Origin: Bacillota bacterium
GTDB lineage: Bacteria > Bacillota > Sulfobacillia > RBS10-35 > JAJYVN01
DNA length: 52,631 nucleotides
NCBI GenBank assembly: GCA_021803205.1
Contig: JAJZMB010000030.1
Location: forward strand, 1-52,631
Direction: 5' to 3'
Made by a program: the position numbers and the translations under genes. Of the stretch, positions 20,057-28,445 are shown in pieces; the stretch's first letter is position 1, and each line of letters starts with the position of its first letter. The notes under the pieces were generated by a model. The model did no database searches, had not been told where the DNA came from, and was given only the letters and a program-made list of their open reading frames with translations.

Positions 20057-21220
20057 TCAGCCCGTTCCGCCACGCTCCGCCGCGCGCCGCGGCCGTTCCT
20101 GGCGCAATGTGCGCATGGTACGCCTCATCCAGACCTGCCCCCCCCAATAGGCCGGTTCCACCAAGTTCCACACCCGGTAGAGGGATGGCTGCAGAGGCAG
20201 GTCGCGCTCTCCGAGAAACTCGCTCACCTCCGGCCAGAAGCCGCGCTTGAAGCGCCACAGTCCGTAACCCGGCGCGCCGTCCGAGCGGCGGGCGGGCACG
20301 CCGGTCATGTCGTAACTCCGGCAGCCGGAGGCCACTGCGTGTCGGATCATGGCCCACTGCAGGGCATAGGGGGCCATCACTTCCCGGTCCTCGTTGCCCG
20401 ACGCGCCATAGGCGTACACGGCCTTGTGTCCGTAAAGGAACAGGACGGCGGCCGCCAAGAGCCGACTCCCCAGGCGCGCCTGATAGAGTTCGATGTGCCC
20501 TCCCTCCGCCAGGGCGTCCCAGAGTTGTTCGAAGTAGGACAGCGCGCGCTCGGAGAACCCGTTACGGGCGCAGGTGATCATGAGCAGCCGGTGAAAGGCC
20601 GGCAGGTCCGCCCTCGTGCCGCGGTGCACCTCCACCCCACGCTTGGCCGCCAGCCGGATGTTGTAGCGCGTCTTTTGATGAAAGCGCGCCAGCACCGCCT
20701 CCTCCCCACCCTCCAGAGGCACAATGACGTTGAAGCGGGGCTGCATGCCCTGGAAGTGCCCGCGCCGGTGGCCGACCACGAAGCCCCGCACCGCCAACGC
20801 CCGCGCCAGTCCCGTTGCGGGCGGCGTCACATAGGGGTCGATCTTGCACAGGACGGCGCGGTGTCGCTCCCCCAAACGGCGCAGCGCGCCAGTCATGGCA
20901 TCCAGCGTCCGGTCGTCGTAAAAGTCAAGGACGGGGCCGCGGGGAAGATAGAGAATCGACCCGCCCACCGGAAGATCGCGGCAGAGCACCGACGCGGCGC
21001 CGCACACCCGCCCGCGGCCGTCGCGGGCCAGGAGCCGGATCGGCCGCCAGTTCTGCCGGGCGCGCAGTTCCCCCCACGCCCAGGACTGCAGCATGTTGCC
21101 CGCCGGGTGGGTGGAGACGAATTTCTCGTAGACATCCCGCTGGCCCGTGGGCACCTCCCGGATCTGGACCGGGCCCACGGTCGGGCGCGTCGCGGGGACC
21201 GGGGACGTGGCAGCAGGCAC
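20057..21220 (-). CDS. FemAB/FemX-family peptidoglycan bridge aminoacyltransferase
   Basis: Members transfer amino acids from aminoacyl-tRNA to the peptidoglycan stem peptide, or are GNAT-like relatives. The 387-residue protein shows two tandem GNAT-like halves with LQSWAWGELRARQNWRPIRL at the start, KIDPYVTPP, FHQKTRYNIRLAAKRGVEVH, YGASGNEDREVMAPYALQW and GVPARRSDGAPGYGLWRFKRGF, all typical of FemAB. The GTG at 21220 follows a G-rich site (AGGGGGG) by about 9 nt. It is convergent with the flavin reductase (stops 31 bp apart) and lies beside other cell-wall genes. Confidence 0.9.
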   Translation of the reverse strand: MPAATSPVPATRPTVGPVQIREVPTGQRDVYEKFVSTHPAGNMLQSWAWGELRARQNWRPIRLLARDGRGRVCGAASVLCRDLPVGGSILYLPRGPVLDFYDDRTLDAMTGALRRLGERHRAVLCKIDPYVTPPATGLARALAVRGFVVGHRRGHFQGMQPRFNVIVPLEGGEEAVLARFHQKTRYNIRLAAKRGVEVHRGTRADLPAFHRLLMITCARNGFSERALSYFEQLWDALAEGGHIELYQARLGSRLLAAAVLFLYGHKAVYAYGASGNEDREVMAPYALQWAMIRHAVASGCRSYDMTGVPARRSDGAPGYGLWRFKRGFWPEVSEFLGERDLPLQPSLYRVWNLVEPAYWGGQVWMRRTMRTLRQERPRRAAERGGTG

Positions 21221-21295
21221 GGGCGCCGCCCCCCCTGATGTCAGGTTTGCAGCGCCCCATGCTATCCCCGCCCCCGCTCGGCGGTGCCTGGACCG

Positions 21296-22039
21296 TCAGC
21301 TCGCGTTCCGTGCCAGCTCCATCAACTGGCTGACCGTCACCAACTGGTATCCCTCTGCCCGGAGCCTCGGCAGCAGGAGCTTCAGCGCATCCACGGTGGG
21401 TTGCCGGTTGCCTCCGGCGTCGTGGAAGATGACGATGCTCCCCGGCCGGACCTCGCGCAGCACCTGGGAGGCGATGGCGCCGGCCGTGCGGGGCAGGTAG
21501 TCGTGGGCGTCCACGCTCCAGTACACAACCGCATACCCCATATCGGAGAGCGTACGCAGCGCCCGAGCGTCCCCCACGCCCTTGGGAAGGCGGTACAGGG
21601 TCGGCCGGTTGCCGGAGATGGCGGTGATGGCCCGTTCCACCGGAAGGACGTCGGCTGCGATCGCCGTCGGGTCGAGCCCCTTCAGCGCCACATGGTGCAT
21701 GCCGTGGTTACCGACCTCCATGCCCGCCTGCAGTTCCTGCCGCACGATCCGGGGATAGCGCATGATTTCCCGCCCGATCACAAAGAACGTCGCCTTCGCC
21801 CCGTATTCCTTGAGCAGGTCGAGTATCGCCGGCGTGTACGTCGGGCTCGGGCCGTCGTCGAACGTGAGCGCCACCGCCTTGACCGACACCGGGACGGACC
21901 GCACCTGCCGGACCGGTTGGACAGCTCCGTCCCGGGCCACGGCACCGCCGATGCCCACACCGACCAGGAGCAGCACGGCCGCCGTTCCAGCCAGGGCACC
22001 GCGGGCCACCCAGCCGCCGAACACCTGGACACCACGCAA
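21296..22039 (-). CDS. polysaccharide deacetylase (CE4 family)
   Basis: A 247-residue exported enzyme with an N-terminal membrane anchor (LAGTAAVLLLVGVGIGGAVA) and all CE4 motifs: TFDDGPSPTYT, GNHGMHH, RLPKG (usually RxPxG), DAHDY and IVIFHDAGG. It should remove N-acetyl groups from peptidoglycan or chitin-like polymer outside the cell. RLPKG has Lys where family members usually vary, and the metal-binding Asp/His/His are present. The TTG at 22039, after AGGGGGTG, is the best start. It follows spoVB by 35 bp in the same orientation. Confidence 0.92.
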   Translation of the reverse strand: MRGVQVFGGWVARGALAGTAAVLLLVGVGIGGAVARDGAVQPVRQVRSVPVSVKAVALTFDDGPSPTYTPAILDLLKEYGAKATFFVIGREIMRYPRIVRQELQAGMEVGNHGMHHVALKGLDPTAIAADVLPVERAITAISGNRPTLYRLPKGVGDARALRTLSDMGYAVVYWSVDAHDYLPRTAGAIASQVLREVRPGSIVIFHDAGGNRQPTVDALKLLLPRLRAEGYQLVTVSQLMELARNAS

Positions 22040-22074
22040 GTCTCCACCCCCTCGGGCATCGTTCCCCCCTCCCC

Positions 22075-23655
22075 CTACAGGCGCGGCCAGGCCGGGAGGT
22101 CCAGCCACCTGCGCCCGAGGAAGAAGAGCGCGGCGAAGGTGCCGACGTAGGCGGCGGCCGCCGCGGCGCCGGCCGCCCCGACGCGCATCGCCAACTGCGC
22201 GCCCGGGAGCGCGCTCCACGCCACCTGCGCGGCCAGCGCCTGAGCACCCAGCGCGGGCCCCGCGACGACGACCAGGGCCGCCCACGGCGCGCGGCAGCCG
22301 GTGACGGCGGACACCGCCCGCATATTGAGACCGGCGCTGAGTGCCTGACCGGCCACAATCCCCAAGGCGGCCCCCCGCACCCCGAGTCCGTAACTGCCGG
22401 TCAGGGCCAGCACCAGCGCCGACTTGACCGCTGAGCCGCACATCACCCCCGGCAGCAGGCGGCCCGGCTGTCCGACCGCGTTGGCCAGCGCGCCCGCCAC
22501 GTAGCCAAGACCGAGCGGCACACCCGCGAAGGCCAGTATGCCAAGCGGGAGGGCGGCGCCGGGGTTGCGCGGGAAGATGAGGCGGCAGATCGGCTCGGCC
22601 ATCTGCCAGAGGATTACGGCACAGGGAGCGGCCATCGACAGCGTCCAGAAGTAAGCCGCCGCACCCCGGCGCCGCACCGTCCCCAGCCGACCGCGCGCCC
22701 AGTCCGCGGCCAGGTTCGGGATCAGGGCGCTGCCCAACGCGCCGAACAGCACAGCCGGGCCGGCCGCCAGCGGGATGGCCATGCCGTTGAGTTCCCCGAG
22801 CCACGCGGTGGCGGTGTAGTCCCCAAGCCCGGCCGAGCGGAGCCGCCAGACAACGAACGCCGCATCCAGCGCCGTGGTCACCGAAGACACCACGCCTGCC
22901 GCCCAATTGGGCAACCCGACGCGCAGGAGGTCAGGGCCCTCGTCCCCCGGATCCCACCGCCTCCCCTGCCCCGGGCGCGCGGCAGGCCCGACGGGCGCCA
23001 GGCGGTCGGTGAGCGCGGAGACGGCGATGCCGCCGGTCGCGCCGATCGCCGGGGCCCAGGCGATGGCGCCGGCGGCACCGGCGGCCGCAACCTCCCCGCC
23101 CGACCGACCGATGAAGGCGGCAGCGGCGGCCAGGGCGGCACCCACCCGCGCCAACTGCTCGGCACTGACAACGGCCGCCGAGGCGGCGATGCGCCCGCTG
23201 CCCTGCAACCACGCCTTCTCCCCGGCCAGGAGCGTGGCCACAAGGATCGCCGGCGCGATCGCGCGCATCGGCCCCGCAGCCGCGGGATTACCCACGGCGA
23301 CGGCCAGCCGCGGGGCGAAGGCGAACACGGTCGCGGCCCCCACGGTACCGGCAAGCAAAAGGAGGCGACGCGCCGCGGTCAGCAGGCGCCGGGCGCCGGG
23401 CACGTCTCCGCGCCCCAGAGCGGCCGCCACCAGCGCGGAAGTGGCGACCGGCAACCCCATGCCGCAGATGCTGATACCCGTCGCCAGCACGGGCGCGGCC
23501 ATCTCGTAGAGGCCGACGGCCTCTGCCCCGAGCCATTGCGCCACCAACACCCGGTACACGGCAGAGAGCAGCTTGGCGAGCAGACCAGCGGCTGCCAACG
23601 CGGCAGCTCCGCCCGCAACGCTGTGCCGGGCCGACCTCCCGTGCCGCTCCCGCAT
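22075..23655 (-). CDS. SpoVB/MurJ-like polysaccharide flippase (MOP superfamily)
   Basis: The 526-residue protein is a polytopic membrane protein of the MATE/Wzx/MurJ superfamily. Its N-terminal VAGGAAALAAAGLLAKLLSAVYRVLVAQWLG and EAVGLYEMAAPVLATGISI strongly resemble SpoVB / YtgP, which flip lipid-linked cell-wall precursors during spore cortex or wall synthesis. About 12-14 hydrophobic segments are visible. The ATG at 23655 follows a GGGGGC site. It is probably cotranscribed with the CE4 deacetylase downstream, consistent with an envelope or spore-wall role. Confidence 0.85.
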   Translation of the reverse strand: MRERHGRSARHSVAGGAAALAAAGLLAKLLSAVYRVLVAQWLGAEAVGLYEMAAPVLATGISICGMGLPVATSALVAAALGRGDVPGARRLLTAARRLLLLAGTVGAATVFAFAPRLAVAVGNPAAAGPMRAIAPAILVATLLAGEKAWLQGSGRIAASAAVVSAEQLARVGAALAAAAAFIGRSGGEVAAAGAAGAIAWAPAIGATGGIAVSALTDRLAPVGPAARPGQGRRWDPGDEGPDLLRVGLPNWAAGVVSSVTTALDAAFVVWRLRSAGLGDYTATAWLGELNGMAIPLAAGPAVLFGALGSALIPNLAADWARGRLGTVRRRGAAAYFWTLSMAAPCAVILWQMAEPICRLIFPRNPGAALPLGILAFAGVPLGLGYVAGALANAVGQPGRLLPGVMCGSAVKSALVLALTGSYGLGVRGAALGIVAGQALSAGLNMRAVSAVTGCRAPWAALVVVAGPALGAQALAAQVAWSALPGAQLAMRVGAAGAAAAAAYVGTFAALFFLGRRWLDLPAWPRL

Positions 23656-23932
23656 CCCGAGCCCCCATCCTTACGTCGCCGGACCGAGACGCGCCGGCGC
23701 GCCGTCCGTGCCGGGACATTGGTACGGGAGTGGAGGGCTGGATATCCCCGCCGCGCGCCCGCAGGCAGGAAGACATTGCCTGGACCTGTCTGGGACTGGA
23801 TGTGACGGAACTGTAACCCAAGCCTGGCAGGAAGAACCCGTCGAATGGGTCAAGTTGGCGTCGACAAGACCAAGCCGGTAGACCGTGAAGTGGATACATA
23901 CAACATTGCTATTTAGGGGGAACCACCTTTCG

Positions 23933-25618
23933 ATGGATACAGCCCTTTCCTGGCGAGGCCGCTTCCGCCGCCTGCGCCGCGCCGCCTGCGCCGTGGCTGC
24001 CGCCCTGTCCCTTCTGCCGGCGGGGTTCGCTGCCGCAGCCGGCACCGCAACCGCACCCGGAGCGCCGGGCGCGCCCTCCGCCGCAGTGGGCGGCGACGCG
24101 CACTTCACGGACATCGCCGGCAACTGGGCCGGCGGATACATTCAGACACTGCTCGACGCCGGCGTGCTCCGCGTACCCCCGGACGGCCTCTTCCGACCGG
24201 GCGCTCCGGTCACGCGCCTCTCCTTCGCGGTCTGGGTCAGCCGCGCCCTCGAACTGCCGGCCGCGACCGCCCCCCTGCGGTTCACCGATACGGCCCAGAT
24301 CCCGCAGGCCGAACGCCCGGCTGTGGCCGCGGCGGTCAGCTCCGGGCTGCTGAAGGGTTTCCCGGACGGTTCCTTCCAGCCCCAGGCCCCGATCACCCGC
24401 GCCCAACTGGCGACGGTCCTCGGTCGGAACCTGGAGGCGCACGGCCAGCAGCCCCAAGCGCGCTTCACGCAGATCTTCCTGGACGGCGCCAGCATCCCCT
24501 CGTGGGCCCTGCCCGCGACCATCCTGATCAGGGATGAACTGATTTACGGGGAACCCTGCTCCCCGGAAGCCTGCTTCGCCCCCGCGGCGGACACCACGCG
24601 GGCCGAGGCCACAGCCCTCATCGTGCGCTTCATGGAGTACCTCAGCGCGCATTACCACCAGGCGCCCCTGGCACAGGCCGCCCCCCCGGCGGCCTTCACG
24701 CTCGGCATGTGGTACAGCGACACGGGCCAGGGATACAGCAACCTGCAGACGTATGGCGGCTCGCTCAACGAATTGATTTACGGCGGCTATGACATCACCA
24801 CCGGCGGGGTGCTGCAGGGCTTCGACAGCCCGCGCACGTTGACGTGGGCGGCGCAGCACCACGCCACCGCCCTCTGGATGATGGTCCAGGCGAGTTCCCT
24901 GAGCTTTCTGACCAACGCCCAGCAATCCCAGGCGCTGCTGCAGGACATTGTGGGCATCGTCCGGAGGGCAGGCTATGCGGGGGTCGATTTCGACATCGAG
25001 GGCGTGCCGGCCGCGGACGGCCCGGCGTACACGGCCTTCATCACCCGGGCGGCCGCCCTCCTGCACGCGATGGGCGATGAGATCTCCGTCGCCGTGCCCT
25101 CGGAGACGGCGACGGACCTCGGCCAGTGGTGGGACGCCGCTTACAACTACCCGGAACTCGGGCGCGTCGTCGATCAATTGATCATGATGGCCTACGACTA
25201 TCATTACGCCGGGGGTACGCCCGGGCCGATCTCGCCGCTCTACTGGGATCGGGCGGTCATCGCGTACGCCAGCAGCGTGATGCAGCCGTCCAAGGTGGTT
25301 TTAGGCATGCCGGCATACGGCTACATCTGGAACGCCGCCACCGACGCGGGCACGGCGTACTGGGAATCGGGGATGGAGAACGAGGCACACCTGTACGGGG
25401 CGACGATCACCCGCGACGCCGCCGCCGACGAGGCCACCTTCAGCTACCAGTCGGGCGGCGCGACCTACGTCGGCTGGTTCGTCGACGCCCGGGGCGCGGC
25501 GGACCGGATCGCCCTGGCACACCAGGCGGGCATCGGCGGGGTGATGGCCTGGCGGCTGGACTATGATACCACCGACTGGTGGCCGGCCTTCGCCGCGGCC
25601 CTGGCGCGCTGGAACTGA
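23933..25618 (+). CDS. exported SLH-domain glycoside hydrolase family 18 protein (YaaH/SleL-like)
   Basis: A signal peptide (AACAVAAALSLLPAGFAAAAG) is followed by three SLH modules (about 45-100, 105-165 and 170-235; e.g. GFPDGSFQPQAPITRAQLATVL). A GH18 catalytic domain from about residue 255 carries the DxxDxDxE-type motif in YAGVDFDIEGVP and the later MMAYDYHYAGG and GVMAWRLDYD strands. Proteins of this type hydrolyse N-acetylglucosamine linkages in peptidoglycan, often in spore germination. The ATG at 23933 has its Shine-Dalgarno (AGGGGG) 12 nt upstream, rather far; an in-frame GTG at 23885 lacks a better site. It is divergent from spoVB. Confidence 0.9.
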   Translation: MDTALSWRGRFRRLRRAACAVAAALSLLPAGFAAAAGTATAPGAPGAPSAAVGGDAHFTDIAGNWAGGYIQTLLDAGVLRVPPDGLFRPGAPVTRLSFAVWVSRALELPAATAPLRFTDTAQIPQAERPAVAAAVSSGLLKGFPDGSFQPQAPITRAQLATVLGRNLEAHGQQPQARFTQIFLDGASIPSWALPATILIRDELIYGEPCSPEACFAPAADTTRAEATALIVRFMEYLSAHYHQAPLAQAAPPAAFTLGMWYSDTGQGYSNLQTYGGSLNELIYGGYDITTGGVLQGFDSPRTLTWAAQHHATALWMMVQASSLSFLTNAQQSQALLQDIVGIVRRAGYAGVDFDIEGVPAADGPAYTAFITRAAALLHAMGDEISVAVPSETATDLGQWWDAAYNYPELGRVVDQLIMMAYDYHYAGGTPGPISPLYWDRAVIAYASSVMQPSKVVLGMPAYGYIWNAATDAGTAYWESGMENEAHLYGATITRDAAADEATFSYQSGGATYVGWFVDARGAADRIALAHQAGIGGVMAWRLDYDTTDWWPAFAAALARWN

Positions 25619-25635
25619 GATCCCGCTCCGGCGGG

Positions 25636-26586
25636 TCACGCCGGAGGCGGCGACGCCACCGGTGCCGGATCGTCATACAGGGTGCGCGCGACCGCGGGCC
25701 ACGGCGCACCCCGGACGACGGCATCCGCCAGAGGGAGCGGAAGACAGCGCCGGGCGCCGACCTCCCGGGTGGTCAACCACTCCGGGGCGTAGGTGCCGTG
25801 CGTGGCGATGTGCTCGGGCGAGTATTCCGGGCCCGTGCCGCCGCCCGTCTCCGCCCGGACCACGGTGGCGGCGAAGTACCGCTGGACCCGGCCATGGCGG
25901 AAAACCCGATAACCCAGCGGACCGAGTCGGATGTCCAGCCCGGTTTCTTCCAGGATCTCGCGCCGTGCCGCCTCCTCGGACGTCTCTCCTGGCTCCACCG
26001 TGCCACCGGGGAGGATCCACCACACCTCGCCGTCCCGTTCCCTCCGGATGAAGAGGGTTCGCCCGCCCTCGTCCCGGACGACGGCCCCCGCACGCTCGCG
26101 CAAAAAGCGTTCGAGCACAACGCAGTCCAGCGAACGGCCAAACTTCCGGCCGACCTGCAGCAGGCGACCCGCCTCGAAGAAGCCCTCGGCCACACACATG
26201 GCGACGCTGCCGGCGTTGTCCGCGGAAACCAGGGCCAGCGCCGCACCGTACCCGAGGAACGACCCCTGTCGGCAGAGCCCGTCCAGCAAGCGACGCCCCA
26301 GCCCCGCACCCCGGTGGGCGGGGGCCACGTACACCGAACACTCCACCGTCTTTGCCCATCCACCCATGGAATTGAAAGGAGATAGGCTTCCCCAGCCCGC
26401 GACCCCGTCTTCCGCCTGCGCCACCAACACCGGATAGCGGTCCGGCTCGTGCGCGCGCAGCCACGCCTCCCGCTCCTCGGCAGAAACGGCCTGCGTGTGC
26501 CAGGTGGCGGTGCCGCCGGTCACTTCGGCGTTGTAGATGGCGTTGATCGCTCGCAGATCGGCCAGGGTCGCCGGACGGAGCAACAC
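25636..26586 (-). CDS. GNAT acetyltransferase - Nudix hydrolase fusion
   Basis: Residues 1-165 form a GNAT domain resembling phosphinothricin/Rim acetyltransferases (LRPATLADLRAINAIYN, VAPAHRGAGLGRRLLDGL, ALVSADNAGSVAMCVAEGFFEAGRL). Residues 170-300 form a Nudix domain with the full box G-x5-E-x7-REILEETG starting at GGTVEPGE. The GTG at 26586 lies 9 nt after GGGGAGG. Fusion suggests the two activities act on related substrates, but neither substrate can be read from sequence. It converges on the GH18 gene (17 bp between stops). Confidence 0.88.
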   Translation of the reverse strand: MLLRPATLADLRAINAIYNAEVTGGTATWHTQAVSAEEREAWLRAHEPDRYPVLVAQAEDGVAGWGSLSPFNSMGGWAKTVECSVYVAPAHRGAGLGRRLLDGLCRQGSFLGYGAALALVSADNAGSVAMCVAEGFFEAGRLLQVGRKFGRSLDCVVLERFLRERAGAVVRDEGGRTLFIRRERDGEVWWILPGGTVEPGETSEEAARREILEETGLDIRLGPLGYRVFRHGRVQRYFAATVVRAETGGGTGPEYSPEHIATHGTYAPEWLTTREVGARRCLPLPLADAVVRGAPWPAVARTLYDDPAPVASPPPA

Positions 26587-26921
26587 GGCGAAATCCTCCC
26601 CTCTCGGGAGACGCTGTGGTGGTGGCCCACGGAGCGCCGAGGCCACCCCAATCCAGTACCGGATTGTTTGGCGGCGGAAGGCCGTTCCCTGCGGCGCCGT
26701 TGCCCGGCGCGCACGCGGGATGCACGCGCCGGTGCAGGCATCGCGACCGGCGCGGTACCGCGCGCGCCGCATACCAGCGGCGGTCCGGCAGGGGAAGGCT
26801 TCTGGCGCGGGAACGAAAGGGAGCGCCGCACCTGCGGACCGGGTACGGCCCAGTGGACCCTGCGGCCGTGGAGTCGTTTCCGGCCCCGAAACGGTTGCGA
26901 CAACGGAGGCATCCGCTTCAC
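26587..26921. other. divergent intergenic region with an operator-like palindrome
   Basis: 335 bp between the GNAT-Nudix gene and the carboxypeptidase. A 16-bp interrupted palindrome (AATCC.GTAC.GGATT, one mismatched pair) at 26650-26665, followed by a TTGTTTGG stretch, is the only operator-like signal. No coding sequence recognised. Confidence 0.4.
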
Positions 26922-28418
26922 ATGTGCAACGACAAGCTTGCCGCCCTCCAGGCCCGCTGGGCGGACATCGCCGATCTCACCCATGCCGCCGACGTGCTGG
27001 AGTGGGACCAATTCGTCAACATGCCGCCAGGCGGCGCCCGCGCCCGCGGCGAGCAACTCGGTACCCTGCGGCGCATGGCGCACGAGCGTCTGACCGACCC
27101 GCGCGCGGGCGAAGAGCTAGCGGCGGCGGAAGCCGGCAGCCCCCCGGCGGGGGTCCGGACATGGCTGCGGGCCGCCCGCCGGGAGTACGAACGGGCGGCG
27201 CGGATCCCCTCCGCCCTGGTGGCCGCGACAAGCCGCGCGGCAACGGAAGGCTATGCGGCATGGGTGGAGGCCAGAGAACACAACGACTTCAGCCGGTTCG
27301 CCCCGGCCCTGGCGCGCCTGCTCGATCTGGCGCGAGAGCGGGCAGATGCGGTGGGGCACAACGGCGAGCGCTACGACGGCCTCCTGGCGGAACACGAGCC
27401 GGAGATGCGCACGGAGCGCCTGCGGACGATCTTTGGCGAAATCCGGCGCACCCTGCTGCCGCTGATCGAGGCCATCGGCGCCCGCCCGCAACCCTCCCGC
27501 GCCCCCTTTCGCCGCCGCCTGGCCGAGAGCGGACAACTCCGCGCCGGAGAGGCCGCGATCACCGCGTTCGGTTACGACTGGCGACGGGGGCGCCAGGACC
27601 GCTCGGTGCATCCGTTCTCCACCGCCTTCGGGCCTGGAGACGCCCGCATCACCACGCGCCTTCACCCGGACGACTTCGCGGTTGGCTTCTATGCCACGCT
27701 GCACGAGGCGGGACACGCCCTCTATGAGCAGGGGCTGCCGGAAGCCTGGGCCCGAGGGCCACTGGGCCGCGCCGCCTCGACGGCGGTGCACGAGTCGCAG
27801 TCCCGCCTGTGGGAGAATATGGTCGGTCGGAGTCTGCCGTTCTGGGAGCACTTCACCCCGATCCTGCGGCAGTGTCTACCGGGCGCCTTCGACTCCGCCT
27901 CCCCGGGCGACCTCTTTCTGGCCTCCAACGTGGTGGAACCGTCCCTCATCCGCGTCGAGGCGGACGAACTGACCTACAACCTGCACGTCGCGCTGCGCTT
28001 CGAACTGGAACTGGCCCTCCTGCACGGTGATCTCCCGGTGGCAGACCTGCCCGGCGCCTGGAACGACGCGATGCTGGCGACGTTCGGCATCCGGCCTGGC
28101 GACGATCTGCACGGCGTCCTGCAGGACGTGCACTGGTCGCAGGGCGGATTCGCCTACTTCCCGAGCTACACCCTGGGCAACGTCCTGGCGGCCCAGTGGA
28201 TGGACTCGGCCCACCGCACCCTGGGCGACCTGGACGCCCTCTTCCGCCGGGGGGAATTCGGACCACTGCTCATGTTTCTGCGCACCGAGATCCACGCCCG
28301 CGGCGCGGGCCCGACCCCGGACGAGTTGGCCGAGGCCGTATCCGGCCAGATGACACATCCCGGTCCATACCTGCGCTATCTTCGTGCGAAGTTCAGCGCG
28401 ATCTACGCACTCTCCTGA
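26922..28418 (+). CDS. carboxypeptidase M32 (Taq-type zinc metallopeptidase)
   Basis: The 498-residue cytoplasmic enzyme removes C-terminal amino acids. Family landmarks are present in order: HPFSTAFGPGDARITTR, zinc motif HEAGHALYEQG, AASTAVHESQSRLWENMVGRS (third ligand Glu region), TYNLHVALRFELE, and the end GPYLRYLRAKFSAIY. Length matches the family (about 500). The ATG at 26922 follows CGGAGGC by 10 nt. It stands alone between divergent and convergent neighbours. Confidence 0.95.
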   Translation: MCNDKLAALQARWADIADLTHAADVLEWDQFVNMPPGGARARGEQLGTLRRMAHERLTDPRAGEELAAAEAGSPPAGVRTWLRAARREYERAARIPSALVAATSRAATEGYAAWVEAREHNDFSRFAPALARLLDLARERADAVGHNGERYDGLLAEHEPEMRTERLRTIFGEIRRTLLPLIEAIGARPQPSRAPFRRRLAESGQLRAGEAAITAFGYDWRRGRQDRSVHPFSTAFGPGDARITTRLHPDDFAVGFYATLHEAGHALYEQGLPEAWARGPLGRAASTAVHESQSRLWENMVGRSLPFWEHFTPILRQCLPGAFDSASPGDLFLASNVVEPSLIRVEADELTYNLHVALRFELELALLHGDLPVADLPGAWNDAMLATFGIRPGDDLHGVLQDVHWSQGGFAYFPSYTLGNVLAAQWMDSAHRTLGDLDALFRRGEFGPLLMFLRTEIHARGAGPTPDELAEAVSGQMTHPGPYLRYLRAKFSAIYALS

Positions 28419-28445
28419 CCGGGTGGCGCTCGCCGTGCCACCCGG

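Noticed and set aside
21296..22906. 536-residue polysaccharide deacetylase
   Set aside because: The upstream half is an out-of-frame shadow of spoVB; a good ribosome-binding site and membrane anchor support the start at 22039.
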